From Bifidobacterium animalis subsp. animalis ATCC 25527 (GTDB taxonomy: Bacteria > Actinomycetota > Actinomycetes > Actinomycetales > Bifidobacteriaceae): DNA of 64,000 nucleotides. A program made the translations under genes and the position numbers. Below the pieces are notes generated by a model. The model worked only from the letters and a program-made list of their open reading frames with translations. It was not told the origin of the DNA and did not search any database. Of this stretch, positions 8,882 to 18,309 are shown piece after piece (the stretch's first letter is position 1; every line of letters begins with the position of its first letter). The DNA lies in contig NC_017834.1 of NCBI RefSeq assembly GCF_000260715.1, forward strand, positions 868,001 through 932,000. Direction: 5' to 3'.

Positions 8882-10369
8882 CTATAGCCGGTCGGCGCAT
8901 TCCTCGACGTAGTGGCTCATGTCGCTCACCTCGACGCAGTCGCGGAACCGCACCTCGGCATTCTCCAGATTCCGCAGCATCTGCGGAATCTGCGTGCCCG
9001 ATTTGGCGTGCAATTCGTCCATGCATTCGAAATCGGTGCCATCCGCCTTCAGCCCAAGCGCCTCATTGACCACGCGCGGGAACTTGTACGGGCTGGCAGT
9101 GGACAGCAGCACACGAGGCACCTGCGGATCCGCTGGCATCTGCTGCATCACGAAATAACCGCATGCGGTATGCGGGTCAATCACATAGTGGTTGCGATCC
9201 CAGCAGTCGGCGATCATCTCGCGCACCTGATCCTCATCGGCCCAACCGGTGGCGAACACCTTGCGAATCTCCATGAGCATCTCCGGAGGCACCTCGTAGG
9301 TTCCCCATTCGGCGAGATCGTTCATGAGATAGGTGATCATACGCGGATCCCTCTCGCTCATGTAGTAGAGCATGCGCTCCAGATTCGAGGAGACGAGAAT
9401 GTCCATGGACGGCGACGTGGTCTCGAAGAACGGCCGCTTGCTGTTGTAGGTGCCGGTGGTGAGGAAGTCGAAGAGCACATTGTTGCGGTCGGAGGCGACG
9501 ACGAGTTGACGTACCGGCAGGCCCAGCAGTTTGGCGTAATATCCGGCAAGCACATTGCCGAAATTACCGGTGGGCACCACGAAGTCCACCTGGTCGCCCA
9601 CGTTGATCACCTGCTGTTCAAGCAGCTGTGCGTAAGCGGAGAAATAATAGACGACCTGCGGTACGAGACGCCCCACATTGATTGAATTCGCAGAGGAAAG
9701 GCGAACATGCGCGTCCGCCTCAAGGCGTGACGCGAGATCACGGTCGCCGAAGATGCGTTTGACCGTGGACTGGGCATCATCGAAATTGCCATCCACCGCG
9801 CATACGTTCACATTGGACCCCTGTTGCGTGGTCATCTGCAGTTCCTGAACGCGGGAGACCTTGCCCTGCGGATAGAACACCGTGATGCCGGTGCCCTGCG
9901 CATCCGCGAATCCGGCAAGCGCCGCCTTGCCGGTATCCCCGGAGGTCGCGGTGACAATCATGATCCTCTCATCGCGATCCCCGTCCGCCGGAGTGGTGCG
10001 GGCCATCAGCCGGGGAAGGATCTGCAACGCGACGTCCTTGAACGCACAGGTCGGCCCGTTGAACAATTCCATGATGAAGTCGTCGCCCAGCGGTTTGACC
10101 GGAGTGATGCGCTCATCGCTCCATTGGGAGCCGTATGCCTCGGCGATGCACTGGGAGAGCTCCTCCTCGGTGTAGTCGTCAAGCAGCACCGACAACACCT
10201 TCAAAGCAATCTGCTGATAGCTTTTACCCGCAAGATCGCTGATGTCAATCTTCGTCTCCCCAAGGGCATCGGTGACGAACAGACCGCCATCGTCGGCGAT
10301 GCCCTTGCGTATCGCCTGCTTGGATGTGAATGCCTCGTCGCTGCTGCGTGTGCTATGGAAAGTGCTCAT
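8882..10369 (-). CDS. thrC: Threonine synthase
   Basis: PLP enzyme that converts O-phosphohomoserine to threonine. The 495-residue length fits the longer class of threonine synthases. The lysine that binds PLP is in GPTCAFKDVALQ (K111), and the phosphate-binding SGDTGKAAL loop and GNFGNVLAGYY motif are present. It is a single-gene unit on the minus strand, divergent from proA and ended by the palindrome shared with the convergent HAD gene. No homoserine kinase or dehydrogenase gene is adjacent. Confidence 0.95.
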   Translation of the reverse strand: MSTFHSTRSSDEAFTSKQAIRKGIADDGGLFVTDALGETKIDISDLAGKSYQQIALKVLSVLLDDYTEEELSQCIAEAYGSQWSDERITPVKPLGDDFIMELFNGPTCAFKDVALQILPRLMARTTPADGDRDERIMIVTATSGDTGKAALAGFADAQGTGITVFYPQGKVSRVQELQMTTQQGSNVNVCAVDGNFDDAQSTVKRIFGDRDLASRLEADAHVRLSSANSINVGRLVPQVVYYFSAYAQLLEQQVINVGDQVDFVVPTGNFGNVLAGYYAKLLGLPVRQLVVASDRNNVLFDFLTTGTYNSKRPFFETTSPSMDILVSSNLERMLYYMSERDPRMITYLMNDLAEWGTYEVPPEMLMEIRKVFATGWADEDQVREMIADCWDRNHYVIDPHTACGYFVMQQMPADPQVPRVLLSTASPYKFPRVVNEALGLKADGTDFECMDELHAKSGTQIPQMLRNLENAEVRFRDCVEVSDMSHYVEECADRL

Positions 10370-10468
10370 GCGTTACTGTGTCCTTCGCCAATAGACGGAT
10401 TGCCGAGACACATTATATGTGGAGCGTATGGAGCACACCGACACGCGTCCGTCCAATGGAACAAACCG

Positions 10469-10498
10469 TTGTGCGCTGTAGGCAACTGCCACTACTCT
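10469..10498 (+). promoter_or_regulatory. Candidate leaderless promoter of proA
   Basis: TTGTGC (10469-10474) and TACTCT (10493-10498) are separated by 18 bases. A transcription start about 7 bases after the -10 would fall on the proA ATG at 10506, and no Shine-Dalgarno sequence precedes that ATG. Leaderless mRNAs are common in actinobacteria. Inference from spacing only. Confidence 0.35.
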
Positions 10499-10505
10499 TG
10501 GGTCT

Positions 10506-11819
10506 ATGACGAATACGAATGAGCTTCAGACCCCGGTGAGCGGCGACGTGCAGCAGGCGGTGAACGCGCTCGCCGACGCGGCGGCCATGGCACAGCATGA
10601 ACTGGCGCAAGCGACCGCCGACACCAAGAACGGTGTGCTGATGGCGATTGCCGATGCATTGGATGCGCATGCGAGCGATATCGCCGACGCCAATGCCATG
10701 GACATGCAGGCCGCCTTTGACGCAGGCATGGATCAGGGCAAGCTCGACCGACTCAAATTTGACGTCGTACGTGTGGCCGCAGCGGCACAGGGTGTGCGCC
10801 ATGTAGCCACCCTGCCGGATCCGGTTGGCGAGATCGTGCGAGGCTATGATCTGGGTAATGGGCTGCGATTGCAGCAGCAGCGTGTACCGCTTGGCGTAAT
10901 CGGCATGATTTACGAGGCGCGTCCGAATGTGACCGTCGACGTGGCGGCCCTGTGCCTCAAGTCGGGCAATGCGGCCATACTGCGTGGCGGCCATGCCGCG
11001 GAGCGCACGAACGCCGCTACGTTGCAGGTGATAGACGAGGTGCTACAGGAACTGCATTTCGATCCGGCACTTGTGGCATCGGTCGACCGCTATGGCCGGG
11101 AAGGTGCGCGTGCGATGATGCGAGCCACCGGTCATATCGATGTGCTCATCCCTCGGGGTGGCGCCGGTCTCATTCAATCCGTGGTGCGTGAGTCGCGCGT
11201 TCCGGTGATCGAGACCGGGGCCGGGAATGTGCATATCTACGTCGATTCCTCCGCCGACATCGACAAGGCGATCGACATCGTGGTCAATGCGAAGACGCAA
11301 CGCGTGGGTGTATGCAATGCCGCGGAGAAACTCATCGTGCATAGGGACATCGCCCGGCAGTTCCTGCCGAGAATGGCTCAGGCATTGGCACGTGCTCATG
11401 TGACCATCCATGCGGACGAGCTATCGATGCGGATCATGGGAGATGCAGACATCAAGGACATCCAATTGCTCGCCGCCGACGAAGCGGATTGGAGCACCGA
11501 ATACCTGGCGTTGGAGATTGGCGTGCGCATCGTCGATTCACTCGACGAGGCCATTGACCATATCAACCGGTACTCCACACATCACACCGAATCGATCCTT
11601 TCCCAGGACTACACGAACATCGAACGCTTCACGAAGGCCATCGATTCCGCCGTGGTGATGGTGAACGCCTCCACGCGTTTCACGGATGGCGGGGTATTCG
11701 GCTTTGGCGCCGAACTGGGTATTTCCACCCAGAAACTCCATGCACGAGGTCCCATGGGACTTCAGGAGATGACGACGACGAAATGGGTCGGCTACGGCAA
11801 CGGGCAGGTGCGCGCATGA
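10506..11819 (+). CDS. proA: Gamma-glutamyl phosphate reductase
   Basis: NADPH-dependent aldehyde-dehydrogenase-fold enzyme giving glutamate-5-semialdehyde for proline synthesis. At 437 residues it has family length. The catalytic cysteine is C270 in [12 protein letters not shown], and the family motif [23 protein letters not shown] is represented near residues 139-161 (key parts VTVDVAA and GNAAILRGG). The partner proB is not in the window. Its TGA overlaps the ATG of the next gene, so proA leads a coupled string with the hypothetical gene and nadD. Confidence 0.96.
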   Translation: MTNTNELQTPVSGDVQQAVNALADAAAMAQHELAQATADTKNGVLMAIADALDAHASDIADANAMDMQAAFDAGMDQGKLDRLKFDVVRVAAAAQGVRHVATLPDPVGEIVRGYDLGNGLRLQQQRVPLGVIGMIYEARPNVTVDVAALCLKSGNAAILRGGHAAERTNAATLQVIDEVLQELHFDPALVASVDRYGREGARAMMRATGHIDVLIPRGGAGLIQSVVRESRVPVIETGAGNVHIYVDSSADIDKAIDIVVNAKTQRVGVCNAAEKLIVHRDIARQFLPRMAQALARAHVTIHADELSMRIMGDADIKDIQLLAADEADWSTEYLALEIGVRIVDSLDEAIDHINRYSTHHTESILSQDYTNIERFTKAIDSAVVMVNASTRFTDGGVFGFGAELGISTQKLHARGPMGLQEMTTTKWVGYGNGQVRA

Positions 11820-12454
11820 ACGGGGTGCAGGATGGGATGGAACAGTTGGATGAACGCGAAGACGGTGCCGGCGGCATGACCGAGGTGGTGTCTGACGCGC
11901 CCGTCAACCCGTGGGGGCTTGACTTGGACGACCCGTTCATCGCGCTCCGACTCACCGCTGAGCGGTTGAGCCTGGTGCGGTATGTGTTCGTGGTGCAGAT
12001 CGAGGACGGCATTGCGACCGCAGGACAGCGCGCGTCGCTTGAGTATGCGGATGCCGTGCTCATCGGATGGCCGGACGAACACGCAAAAGGCCTGAACGTA
12101 CCGACCGATGAGGACCGGCGCACCATCGACGAGCAGATTCGCCTGATGGAGGAGTATGTCGACAAGTTCCGCACGATGGAACAGGATGGCGATATCGACG
12201 GCATGACCGACACCCTCATTCGCATCACTGAGCGAGTGGCCCGTGTACGCAGCATCTACCAGCCCAAGTTCCTGTTGCCCACTTTCGCGGAAATCCGTCG
12301 TGTGGTGCAAGATGAATGGGATGAGGACATGGGCAAGATCGATTCCGATACCGTGATGAACGACAACGGGGAGAGCGGTCTGGCCAAGGATGTGCAAAAA
12401 GCCGCCTTTGATGCCGATGAAGCTGGTCGCGGCACGGATCGGACCAGCGAATGA
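11816..12454 (+). CDS. Conserved hypothetical protein between proA and nadD
   Basis: A 212-residue soluble protein without signal peptide or membrane segment. I do not recognise a domain with known activity. The acidic N-terminus (~40 residues) is followed by a mostly helical body with [18 protein letters not shown] and [16 protein letters not shown], and by a charged tail. ATGA overlaps at both ends (with proA and nadD) make it the middle gene of a tightly coupled trio, so a role linked to proline or NAD synthesis or simply to growth is possible, but nothing in the sequence proves one. Confidence 0.75.
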   Translation: MNGVQDGMEQLDEREDGAGGMTEVVSDAPVNPWGLDLDDPFIALRLTAERLSLVRYVFVVQIEDGIATAGQRASLEYADAVLIGWPDEHAKGLNVPTDEDRRTIDEQIRLMEEYVDKFRTMEQDGDIDGMTDTLIRITERVARVRSIYQPKFLLPTFAEIRRVVQDEWDEDMGKIDSDTVMNDNGESGLAKDVQKAAFDADEAGRGTDRTSE

Positions 12455-13155
12455 ACGGCACCACACCCATGGATCGGAGCATGTCCGAGCTGTCGCCCTA
12501 CGCACAACGCGAGGTGGAGCTCATCTCGCAGCATGGGCGACGTTCGGCTCGGGGCAACTGGCACTCCCATGCGCGTATCGGCATCATGGGCGGCACCTTC
12601 GATCCGATTCACAACGGGCATCTGGTGGCGGCATCCGAAGTGGCGTGGGTCTACGACCTTGACGAGGTGATCTTCGTACCCACCGGGCGTCCGGTCTTCA
12701 AGCTTGACAAGCATGTGACGAACGAGGAGGACCGGTACCTGATGACGGTCATCGCAACCGCCTCGAATCCGAAGTTTGTCGTCTCGCGTGTCGACATAGA
12801 CCGCCCCGGGGTCACCTACACCATTGATACGCTGCGAGACATCCGCGCCCGCTACCCCGATGCCGAGCTGTTCTTCATCACCGGTGCCGACGCCGTCGCG
12901 GAGATCATGCGGTGGAAAGACGCCGAGCGCATGTTCGACATCGCCCATTTCGTGGCGGTGACACGCCCCGGTTACTCTTCGAAGGTCCCGCTGCCGGTCG
13001 GCAAGGTAGACATGTTGGAGATTCCCGCACTGGCCATTTCCTCCACCGATGTTCGTCAACGTGCGCGCAACGGGGAACCCGTGTGGTACCTGGTGCCGGA
13101 TGGCGTGGTGCAATACATAGCCAAGCACGGCATCTACGACGAGGACGCGAAGTAG
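12451..13155 (+). CDS. nadD: Nicotinate-nucleotide adenylyltransferase
   Basis: Adenylates nicotinate mononucleotide to deamido-NAD. The nucleotidyltransferase motif [13 protein letters not shown] is near residue 46 and the C-terminal ISSTDVR motif near residue 194. The N-terminal ~40 residues before the core are longer than in the minimal enzyme. The start at 12451 overlaps the upstream stop (ATGA) and is preferred on that ground; the ATG codons at residues 7 and 11 are alternatives. The usual actinobacterial neighbour rsfS is found 2.7 kb downstream, after prs and glmU. Confidence 0.94.
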   Translation: MNGTTPMDRSMSELSPYAQREVELISQHGRRSARGNWHSHARIGIMGGTFDPIHNGHLVAASEVAWVYDLDEVIFVPTGRPVFKLDKHVTNEEDRYLMTVIATASNPKFVVSRVDIDRPGVTYTIDTLRDIRARYPDAELFFITGADAVAEIMRWKDAERMFDIAHFVAVTRPGYSSKVPLPVGKVDMLEIPALAISSTDVRQRARNGEPVWYLVPDGVVQYIAKHGIYDEDAK

Positions 13156-13246
13156 CGGCACGTCACCGGCACTGGTATCGCGCCGCTCAGTCGAAACAGC
13201 GATTTATGATTGGACGCGTAACCGACGACCGACGTTTGGAGACACG

Positions 13247-14266
13247 GTGAGTGCAATTCTCGAGGGAAAACCCGATAAAAATCTCATTCTCGTAACAGGC
13301 AGGGCGCATCCCAAGCTGGCCGCCGACGTTGCGGACCAGCTCGGCATCGATGTTCTCGAGACCACCGCCTACGACTTCGCCAATGGCGAGATGTATGTGC
13401 GCTACACCGAATCCGTTCGCGGAGCCGACGTGTTTGTGCTGCAGAGTCATTGCACTCCGGTGAACAAAAGCATCATGGAACAGCTCATCATGATCGATGC
13501 ACTGAAGCGCGCTTCAGCCAGGTCGATCACCGCTGTATGCCCATTGCTTGGTTATTCCCGTCAAGACAAGAAGCATCGTGGCCGCGAACCCATCTCCTGC
13601 CGTCTTGTCTTCGATTTGCTGCGTACTGCCGGCGCCGATCGAGTGATGAGCGTCGATCTGCACGCGGCCCAGACCCAGGGGTTCTTTGACGGACCTGTGG
13701 ATCATCTGATTGCCATGCCGGTATTGGTCGACTATATTCGCGATCGTTTCGATGGTCATCTCGACAATGTCACCGTCGTCTCGCCGGATGCCGGGCGCAT
13801 CCGTGTCGCTGAGCAGTGGGCGCAACGCCTGGGCGGCGGTCCTCTGGCCTTCGTGCACAAGACCCGTGACATCACGCGGCCGAATCAGGCCAAGGCGAAC
13901 CGTGTCGTGGGCGATGTCAAGGGCAAGGATTGCGTTCTGGTCGACGATTTGATCGACACCGCGGGAACCATCGCCGGGGCATGTCAGGTGCTTCGTGAGG
14001 CCGGAGCCAGGTCGGTGACCGTGGTGGCCACCCATGGCGTGCTTTCCGGACCGGCAGTCGATCGTCTCAAGTCATGCGGCGCTCGTGAGGTGGTGCTGAC
14101 CGATACCGTTCCGATTCCCGAGGAGAAGCGGTGGGATGGTCTCACGGTGCTTTCCATCGCGCCGTTGCTTTCCTCCGCCATCAAAGCCGTATTCGAGGAC
14201 GGCTCAGTGGCCGAATTGTTCGACACCTACCCTGAACATCACGGGCAGGGATTCCTGTTCGCCTGA
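13247..14266 (+). CDS. prs: Ribose-phosphate pyrophosphokinase
   Basis: Makes PRPP from ribose-5-phosphate and ATP, feeding histidine, tryptophan, purine, pyrimidine and NAD synthesis. The 339-residue protein has the two type I phosphoribosyltransferase-like halves. The PRPP signature region DLHAAQTQGFFDGPVDHL is near residue 143 and the PRPP loop DDLIDTAGTIAGA near residue 231. It starts with GTG at 13247 behind a GGAG. In bacteria prs often adjoins glmU, as here with only tRNA-Gln between them. Confidence 0.96.
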   Translation: MSAILEGKPDKNLILVTGRAHPKLAADVADQLGIDVLETTAYDFANGEMYVRYTESVRGADVFVLQSHCTPVNKSIMEQLIMIDALKRASARSITAVCPLLGYSRQDKKHRGREPISCRLVFDLLRTAGADRVMSVDLHAAQTQGFFDGPVDHLIAMPVLVDYIRDRFDGHLDNVTVVSPDAGRIRVAEQWAQRLGGGPLAFVHKTRDITRPNQAKANRVVGDVKGKDCVLVDDLIDTAGTIAGACQVLREAGARSVTVVATHGVLSGPAVDRLKSCGAREVVLTDTVPIPEEKRWDGLTVLSIAPLLSSAIKAVFEDGSVAELFDTYPEHHGQGFLFA

Positions 14267-14353
14267 TTGGTCGCTGTGCGGATGTGAAACACACCGGCGG
14301 CGAAAAGTCTGGGCATATGGCATAATGAACACTTGGCGGAGTCACTCCGCCGT

Positions 14354-14424
14354 TCCCCCATGGTGTAATGGCAGCACACGGGTCTTTGGAACCCTTTGTC
14401 TTGGTTCGAGTCCAGGTGGGGGAG
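14354..14424 (+). tRNA. tRNA-Gln (anticodon TTG)
   Basis: A 71-base cloverleaf with acceptor stem TCCCCCA/TGGGGGA (14354-14360 with 14417-14423) and discriminator G. The anticodon loop CTTTGGA gives TTG, and the T arm is CTTGG TTCGAGT CCAGG. The 3' CCA is not encoded. It lies between prs and glmU on the same strand. The base of the anticodon stem has one C-T mismatch as I fold it. Confidence 0.92.
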
Positions 14425-14489
14425 CAATTGGACGCCTGGTCCGCATACGCGGATTAGGCGTTCGTCGTTTATAGGTTTGGAGGCAGTCC

Positions 14490-15872
14490 ATGACGTTGAC
14501 CGCGGCAATCGTCCTCGCAGCAGGGGAGGGGACGCGCATGCGTTCCAGCAAACCGAAAGTGCTGCACGAATTTGCAGGAAAGACCTTCCTCAACAGGGTC
14601 ATGGATGCGGTCGGGGCGCTCGATCCCGAGACGCTCGCCGTTGTCGTGCGTTATCAGGCACAGCGAGTGGCCGAAGCGGCCCGCTCCTATGATGACGCTG
14701 TGCTCATTGTGGAACAGGACGAGATCCCGGGTACGGGACGTGCTGTGCAATGCGCGATGGAGCAGCTCGGGGAGCGGGGGCCTCTTTCTGGCACTGTGCT
14801 CATCACCGCGTCTGACATGCCGCTGCTCGACACCTCCGCACTCAAGCAATTGCTGGATTACCATCGTGACAGTGGTGACGGAGCCACCGTGCTCACCACC
14901 GTGCTTGACGACCCGACTGGATATGGTCGCATCATTCGCGATGCCGACGGCAACGTGCTCAAGATCGTGGAGCAGAAAGATGGCAACAGTTCCGAACTCG
15001 CGGTCCGTGAGGTGAACACATCGGTGTACGTGTTCGATGCCGCGGTGCTCGAACAGGCCATCGCCAATCTGAATGCCGACAACGCTCAAGGCGAGTTCTA
15101 TCTGACGGATGCGCTCACTGTCGCGCGGCAGGTGAGCAAAGTCGGCGCCTTCGCCGCGCCCGACCCCTTGAGCGTCGAGGGCGTCAACGATCGTGTGCAG
15201 CTCGCGTCGCTGGCCAAGGCGCACAATCTGCGTGTATGCAGGCAGTGGATGCTCGACGGGGTCACCATCGTCGATCCGCAGACCACTTGGATAGAAGACG
15301 AGGTCGAGATAGAGTCGGATGCTGTGATTCTGCCGGGGTGCTTCCTGCAGGGACACACCACAATCGCCCATGACGCTGTGGTCGGCCCCTACACCACGCT
15401 CATCGATGCGACGGTCGAGCTGGGGGCCCATGTGGAGCGTTCCCGCGTGCAGGAGAGCCGCATAGGCCGGGAAGCGAACATTGGACCATGGACGTACCTG
15501 CGTCCGGGAAACGAGATCGGCACTGGTTCAAAGGCGGGTGCTTTCGTCGAGATGAAGAAGGCGCACATCGGCGATGGCACCAAGGTGCCCCATCTGAGCT
15601 ATGTGGGCGATGCCGATCTCGGCGAAAACACGAACATCGGCGGCGGCACCATCACCGCCAACTACGATGGTGTGCACAAGAACCACACCCATATTGGTTC
15701 CGATGTGCATATCGGCGCCGGCAATCTGTTCGTCGCGCCGGTCAATGTGGGGGACGGTGTCACCAGCGGTGCGGGATCGGTCATCCGACATGATGTCCCG
15801 GACGGCGCGATGGTGTACTCCGAGAACACGCAGCATGTTGTAGACAACTGGAAACCAGCTTGGGAGCGTTGA
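14490..15872 (+). CDS. glmU: Bifunctional UDP-GlcNAc pyrophosphorylase / GlcN-1-P acetyltransferase
   Basis: Makes UDP-N-acetylglucosamine for the cell wall. The N-terminal uridyltransferase domain carries LAAGEGTRMRSSKPKVLH (residues ~8-25). The C-terminal left-handed beta-helix (from ~residue 255) has hexapeptide repeats and the acetyltransferase signature GGGTITANYDGVHKNHT. The 460-residue length fits. rsfS follows after 1 base, so translation is probably coupled. Confidence 0.96.
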   Translation: MTLTAAIVLAAGEGTRMRSSKPKVLHEFAGKTFLNRVMDAVGALDPETLAVVVRYQAQRVAEAARSYDDAVLIVEQDEIPGTGRAVQCAMEQLGERGPLSGTVLITASDMPLLDTSALKQLLDYHRDSGDGATVLTTVLDDPTGYGRIIRDADGNVLKIVEQKDGNSSELAVREVNTSVYVFDAAVLEQAIANLNADNAQGEFYLTDALTVARQVSKVGAFAAPDPLSVEGVNDRVQLASLAKAHNLRVCRQWMLDGVTIVDPQTTWIEDEVEIESDAVILPGCFLQGHTTIAHDAVVGPYTTLIDATVELGAHVERSRVQESRIGREANIGPWTYLRPGNEIGTGSKAGAFVEMKKAHIGDGTKVPHLSYVGDADLGENTNIGGGTITANYDGVHKNHTHIGSDVHIGAGNLFVAPVNVGDGVTSGAGSVIRHDVPDGAMVYSENTQHVVDNWKPAWER

Positions 15873-15873
15873 A

Positions 15874-16287
15874 ATGAATGCTTTGGAACAATCCATTAAT
15901 TCGGTGCGCGTCGCCGCGACTGCGGCCGATGGCATGAAGGCTCAGGACGTGGTGGCCTACAACGTAGGCGACAAACTCGGCATCTGCGACCTCATGATGA
16001 TCGCCTCCGCTTCGAACGAACGTCAGGTTCTGGCCATTGCCGAGGAGGTTGAGAAGCAGCTGTTCCTCAAGGATGGAGGCCGTAAGCCGCGGTCCAGGGA
16101 GGGCATCGAGGAGGCGCAGTGGGTGCTGCTCGACTACGGTGATTTCATCATTCACATCATGCATGACGAGGCACGTGATTTCTACAATCTCGAACGCCTG
16201 TGGCGTGATTGTGAACCGGTTGACCTCGAACTGGAGCATCCGGAAAGCCGGGGCATCGAGTCCAGCGACGCCGATACCGAAGAGTGA
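15874..16287 (+). CDS. rsfS: Ribosomal silencing factor RsfS
   Basis: A 137-residue protein of the Iojap/RsfS family that binds ribosomal protein L14 (uL14) and blocks subunit joining under starvation. Family features are DVVAYNVGDKLGICDLMMIAS near residue 28 (key acids and the ASAS turn) and VLLDYGDFIIHIMHDEARDFYNLERLW near residue 88. In other actinobacteria it lies between nadD and a phosphoglycerate mutase-like gene. Here the latter also follows directly, 10 bases on. Confidence 0.93.
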   Translation: MNALEQSINSVRVAATAADGMKAQDVVAYNVGDKLGICDLMMIASASNERQVLAIAEEVEKQLFLKDGGRKPRSREGIEEAQWVLLDYGDFIIHIMHDEARDFYNLERLWRDCEPVDLELEHPESRGIESSDADTEE

Positions 16288-16297
16288 CGGCGGACGA

Positions 16298-17002
16298 ATG
16301 GAACCGTACGCACGCCATGTCACGCTGGTGCGCCATGGCCGCACCTCATACAACAGACAAGGGCTGGTGCAGGGATCGATCGACATTCCGCTCGATGAGG
16401 TCGGGCTGTGGCAGGTGAACCAGTCCGCGCAGTCACTGATTAAGCTATATGTGCTCCCGGACCCATCACGGCACCAGCTCGTTGTGTCCTCCGACCTCGA
16501 ACGTTCGATGCAGACGGCACATGCCTTCGCCGATCGACTGGGGCTCGAAGTGCATGCCGACGAACGGTTGCGCGAGCGGCATTTCGGTGAATTCGAAGGC
16601 CGATCCGGCGCATACCTGCAGGCCAATTTCCCGCAGGACTTCGACTCGTGGTGCCGGGGCATGGGCGGCGAGATGAATCATGGCGCCGAATCCCACGAAC
16701 ATGCCGGTGCCCGCGGCATGGAGGCCATGAATGATTGGGCCCATGAATGCGATGACGACACCGACCTGTTCGTATTCTCCCATGGCGCGCTCATCGAAAA
16801 CGCGCTGCAGGTGCTGTTCGGCATCGAACGACGATACCCGGATTTCATCTCGCTCACCTCGATGCGCAACGCGCACTGGGCCAGACTGAGAAGGGCCGAT
16901 ATCGACATGGACAACCGGTGGATCATGGAGGACTACAACCATGGACCCGCCCTGGCCGATACACAGTATTGGGAACGCCCAGACACCTTGCCAGCGAAAT
17001 GA
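16298..17002 (+). CDS. Histidine phosphatase family protein (phosphoglycerate mutase-like)
   Basis: A 234-residue protein with the RHG motif LVRHGRTSYNRQG at residues ~11-23, the phosphoacceptor His being in RHG. The family contexts SDLERSMQTAHAFADRLG and ERHFGEFEGRSG, and the second active-site histidine in FSHGALIENAL, are all in place. The long insert and poor match to true dPGM suggest a broad phosphatase rather than the glycolytic mutase. A paralogue with the same layout lies at 19023-19847. The ATG at 16298 is used; the frame is open upstream in rsfS. Confidence 0.87.
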   Translation: MEPYARHVTLVRHGRTSYNRQGLVQGSIDIPLDEVGLWQVNQSAQSLIKLYVLPDPSRHQLVVSSDLERSMQTAHAFADRLGLEVHADERLRERHFGEFEGRSGAYLQANFPQDFDSWCRGMGGEMNHGAESHEHAGARGMEAMNDWAHECDDDTDLFVFSHGALIENALQVLFGIERRYPDFISLTSMRNAHWARLRRADIDMDNRWIMEDYNHGPALADTQYWERPDTLPAK

Positions 17003-17101
17003 CAGGACACCTCAAGTCTCGGCGTGTATGCTGTGAAGACGAAAACTATGAGGCGTGGATGACGATCGCGCCTCCAACCATATCTGAACATTGAAAGCAC
17101 C

Positions 17102-18049
17102 GTGAAAAACTTCTTCAAAGGAATATCGTTCTCGCAGCTGCTGGCAGGTGCCTTGGCCGCGGTGACATCGTTTCTGCTGTCGTCGAAGATCGGCATCGCA
17201 GGTTCGGTAATCGGCGTGGCCGTGGCCTCCATCGTCTCCACTGCGGCTTCCCAGCTCTATCAGAACGTGATTGACGCGTCGAGCAAGAAACTCCAGGATG
17301 CCGCACAACAGGTTGGGGTTGCTCCGTCGCATGCCAATGCACATACAGGCGACCACTCCACGGCTGATATCGACGACACACAGACCATCGCACCTGTGCA
17401 TTCGGATGACTCCCGTGGCGCACGCACCGTGGTCTCCGGAACCCATGCCACCGATGCTTCGAAGCACCCGCAGGCTGGTACGAAGACGCAGATGACCAAG
17501 CATGACAAACGTGTGGCCGTGATTGTCGCACTGATTTCCGGTCTGGTGGCGGTGGGCATCACCGCAGGTGTCATCCTCGCCTTGACGGGAGGCAAGGGCA
17601 CCGACTCCGTGGTGCGTGACGTGGTCAGTCCCACTTACTCGCAGACGCCAGCCGAGATGCCCACCCAGACGCCCACACAGACACCGGCGCCCACGCAGAG
17701 CGGAGAGGGAAGTGATACCGATTCGCGTCATACGAAGGATTCTTCGACATCGGACGGGAATGGACAATCCTCCGGGAATGGACAATCCTCGGGATCCTCT
17801 TCGGGCAATGCGAATACTGGTTCGGGAAACTCAGGCTCTGGCTCATCGAACCCCGGATCCTCAGGGTCGTCCGGGTCCCAGAACTCGAATGGGTCCGGGA
17901 CTGCGGGCACCGGTTCCGCTGGTCAGGACGGCAATTCGGGTGATGCGCAGAACACGGATTCCGGCAATGGTGATTCGGGAGGTTCCGGCAATGAGGGAAC
18001 CAATTCAGGCACAAACCAGAAGAAAGACGGTTCGCAAGCTCAGCAATAG
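17102..18049 (+). CDS. Membrane protein with Ser/Gly/Asn-rich low-complexity tail
   Basis: A 315-residue protein of unknown function. The N-terminus has a hydrophobic stretch (residues ~12-50, LAGALAAVTSFLLS onward). A second strong membrane segment lies at ~138-162 (VAVIVALISGLVAVGITAGVI). After it come a Pro/Thr-rich hinge (TPTQTPTQTPAPTQS) and ~115 residues of Ser, Gly, Asn, Asp and Thr. The tail contains an exact 7-residue repeat (GNGQSSG) caused by an 18-base tandem DNA repeat. The layout suggests a surface-exposed, disordered spacer. The start is a GTG. A 50-bp palindrome follows 3 bases after the stop. Confidence 0.75.
   Translation: MKNFFKGISFSQLLAGALAAVTSFLLSSKIGIAGSVIGVAVASIVSTAASQLYQNVIDASSKKLQDAAQQVGVAPSHANAHTGDHSTADIDDTQTIAPVHSDDSRGARTVVSGTHATDASKHPQAGTKTQMTKHDKRVAVIVALISGLVAVGITAGVILALTGGKGTDSVVRDVVSPTYSQTPAEMPTQTPTQTPAPTQSGEGSDTDSRHTKDSSTSDGNGQSSGNGQSSGSSSGNANTGSGNSGSGSSNPGSSGSSGSQNSNGSGTAGTGSAGQDGNSGDAQNTDSGNGDSGGSGNEGTNSGTNQKKDGSQAQQ
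17756..17791 (+). repeat. 18-bp tandem repeat, two copies
   Basis: Two adjacent 18-base units starting GGGAATGGACAATCCTC, differing only at the last base, inside the low-complexity tail. A length of 18 keeps the reading frame, so copy number could vary without breaking the protein. Confidence 0.8.
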
Positions 18050-18052
18050 TAG

Positions 18053-18102
18053 GCATATATGGGGATGGCCGGGAATCGATTCCCGGCCATCCCCATATAT
18101 GC
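18053..18102. terminator. 50-bp perfect palindrome after the low-complexity membrane protein gene
   Basis: A perfect inverted repeat with no spacer, centred on ATCGAT between 18077 and 18078. It starts 3 bases after the stop codon. The genes on both sides run on the plus strand. Likely a terminator, although no T tract follows. Confidence 0.75.
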
Positions 18103-18134
18103 TCCGCCCGAACGCGTCAATGCGACACGCCGAT

Positions 18135-18163
18135 TTGCTCATCGAAACAGAATGTTGTAATCT
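18135..18163 (+). promoter_or_regulatory. Promoter of tRNA-Ala copy 1
   Basis: TTGCTC (18135-18140) and TAATCT (18158-18163) with a 17-base spacer. The tRNA begins 25 bases after the -10. Confidence 0.6.
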
Positions 18164-18188
18164 AACACAGGTTCGTTCGAAGAACGAC

Positions 18189-18261
18189 GGGGCTATGGCG
18201 CAGCTGGTAGCGCATCTCCATGGCATGGAGAGGGTCAGGAGTTCGAATCTCCTTAGCTCCA
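18189..18261 (+). tRNA. tRNA-Ala (anticodon GGC), copy 1
   Basis: A 73-base cloverleaf with acceptor GGGGCTA/TAGCTCC (one G-T pair), anticodon stem TCTCC and loop ATGGCAT giving GGC, T loop TTCGAAT and discriminator A. CCA is not encoded after this copy. The sequence is identical to copy 2 at 18310. Confidence 0.94.
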
Positions 18262-18309
18262 CGAATCGCAGGCAATCTGCGATGGCAGGTATGTGGTATA
18301 CACCTGTTT

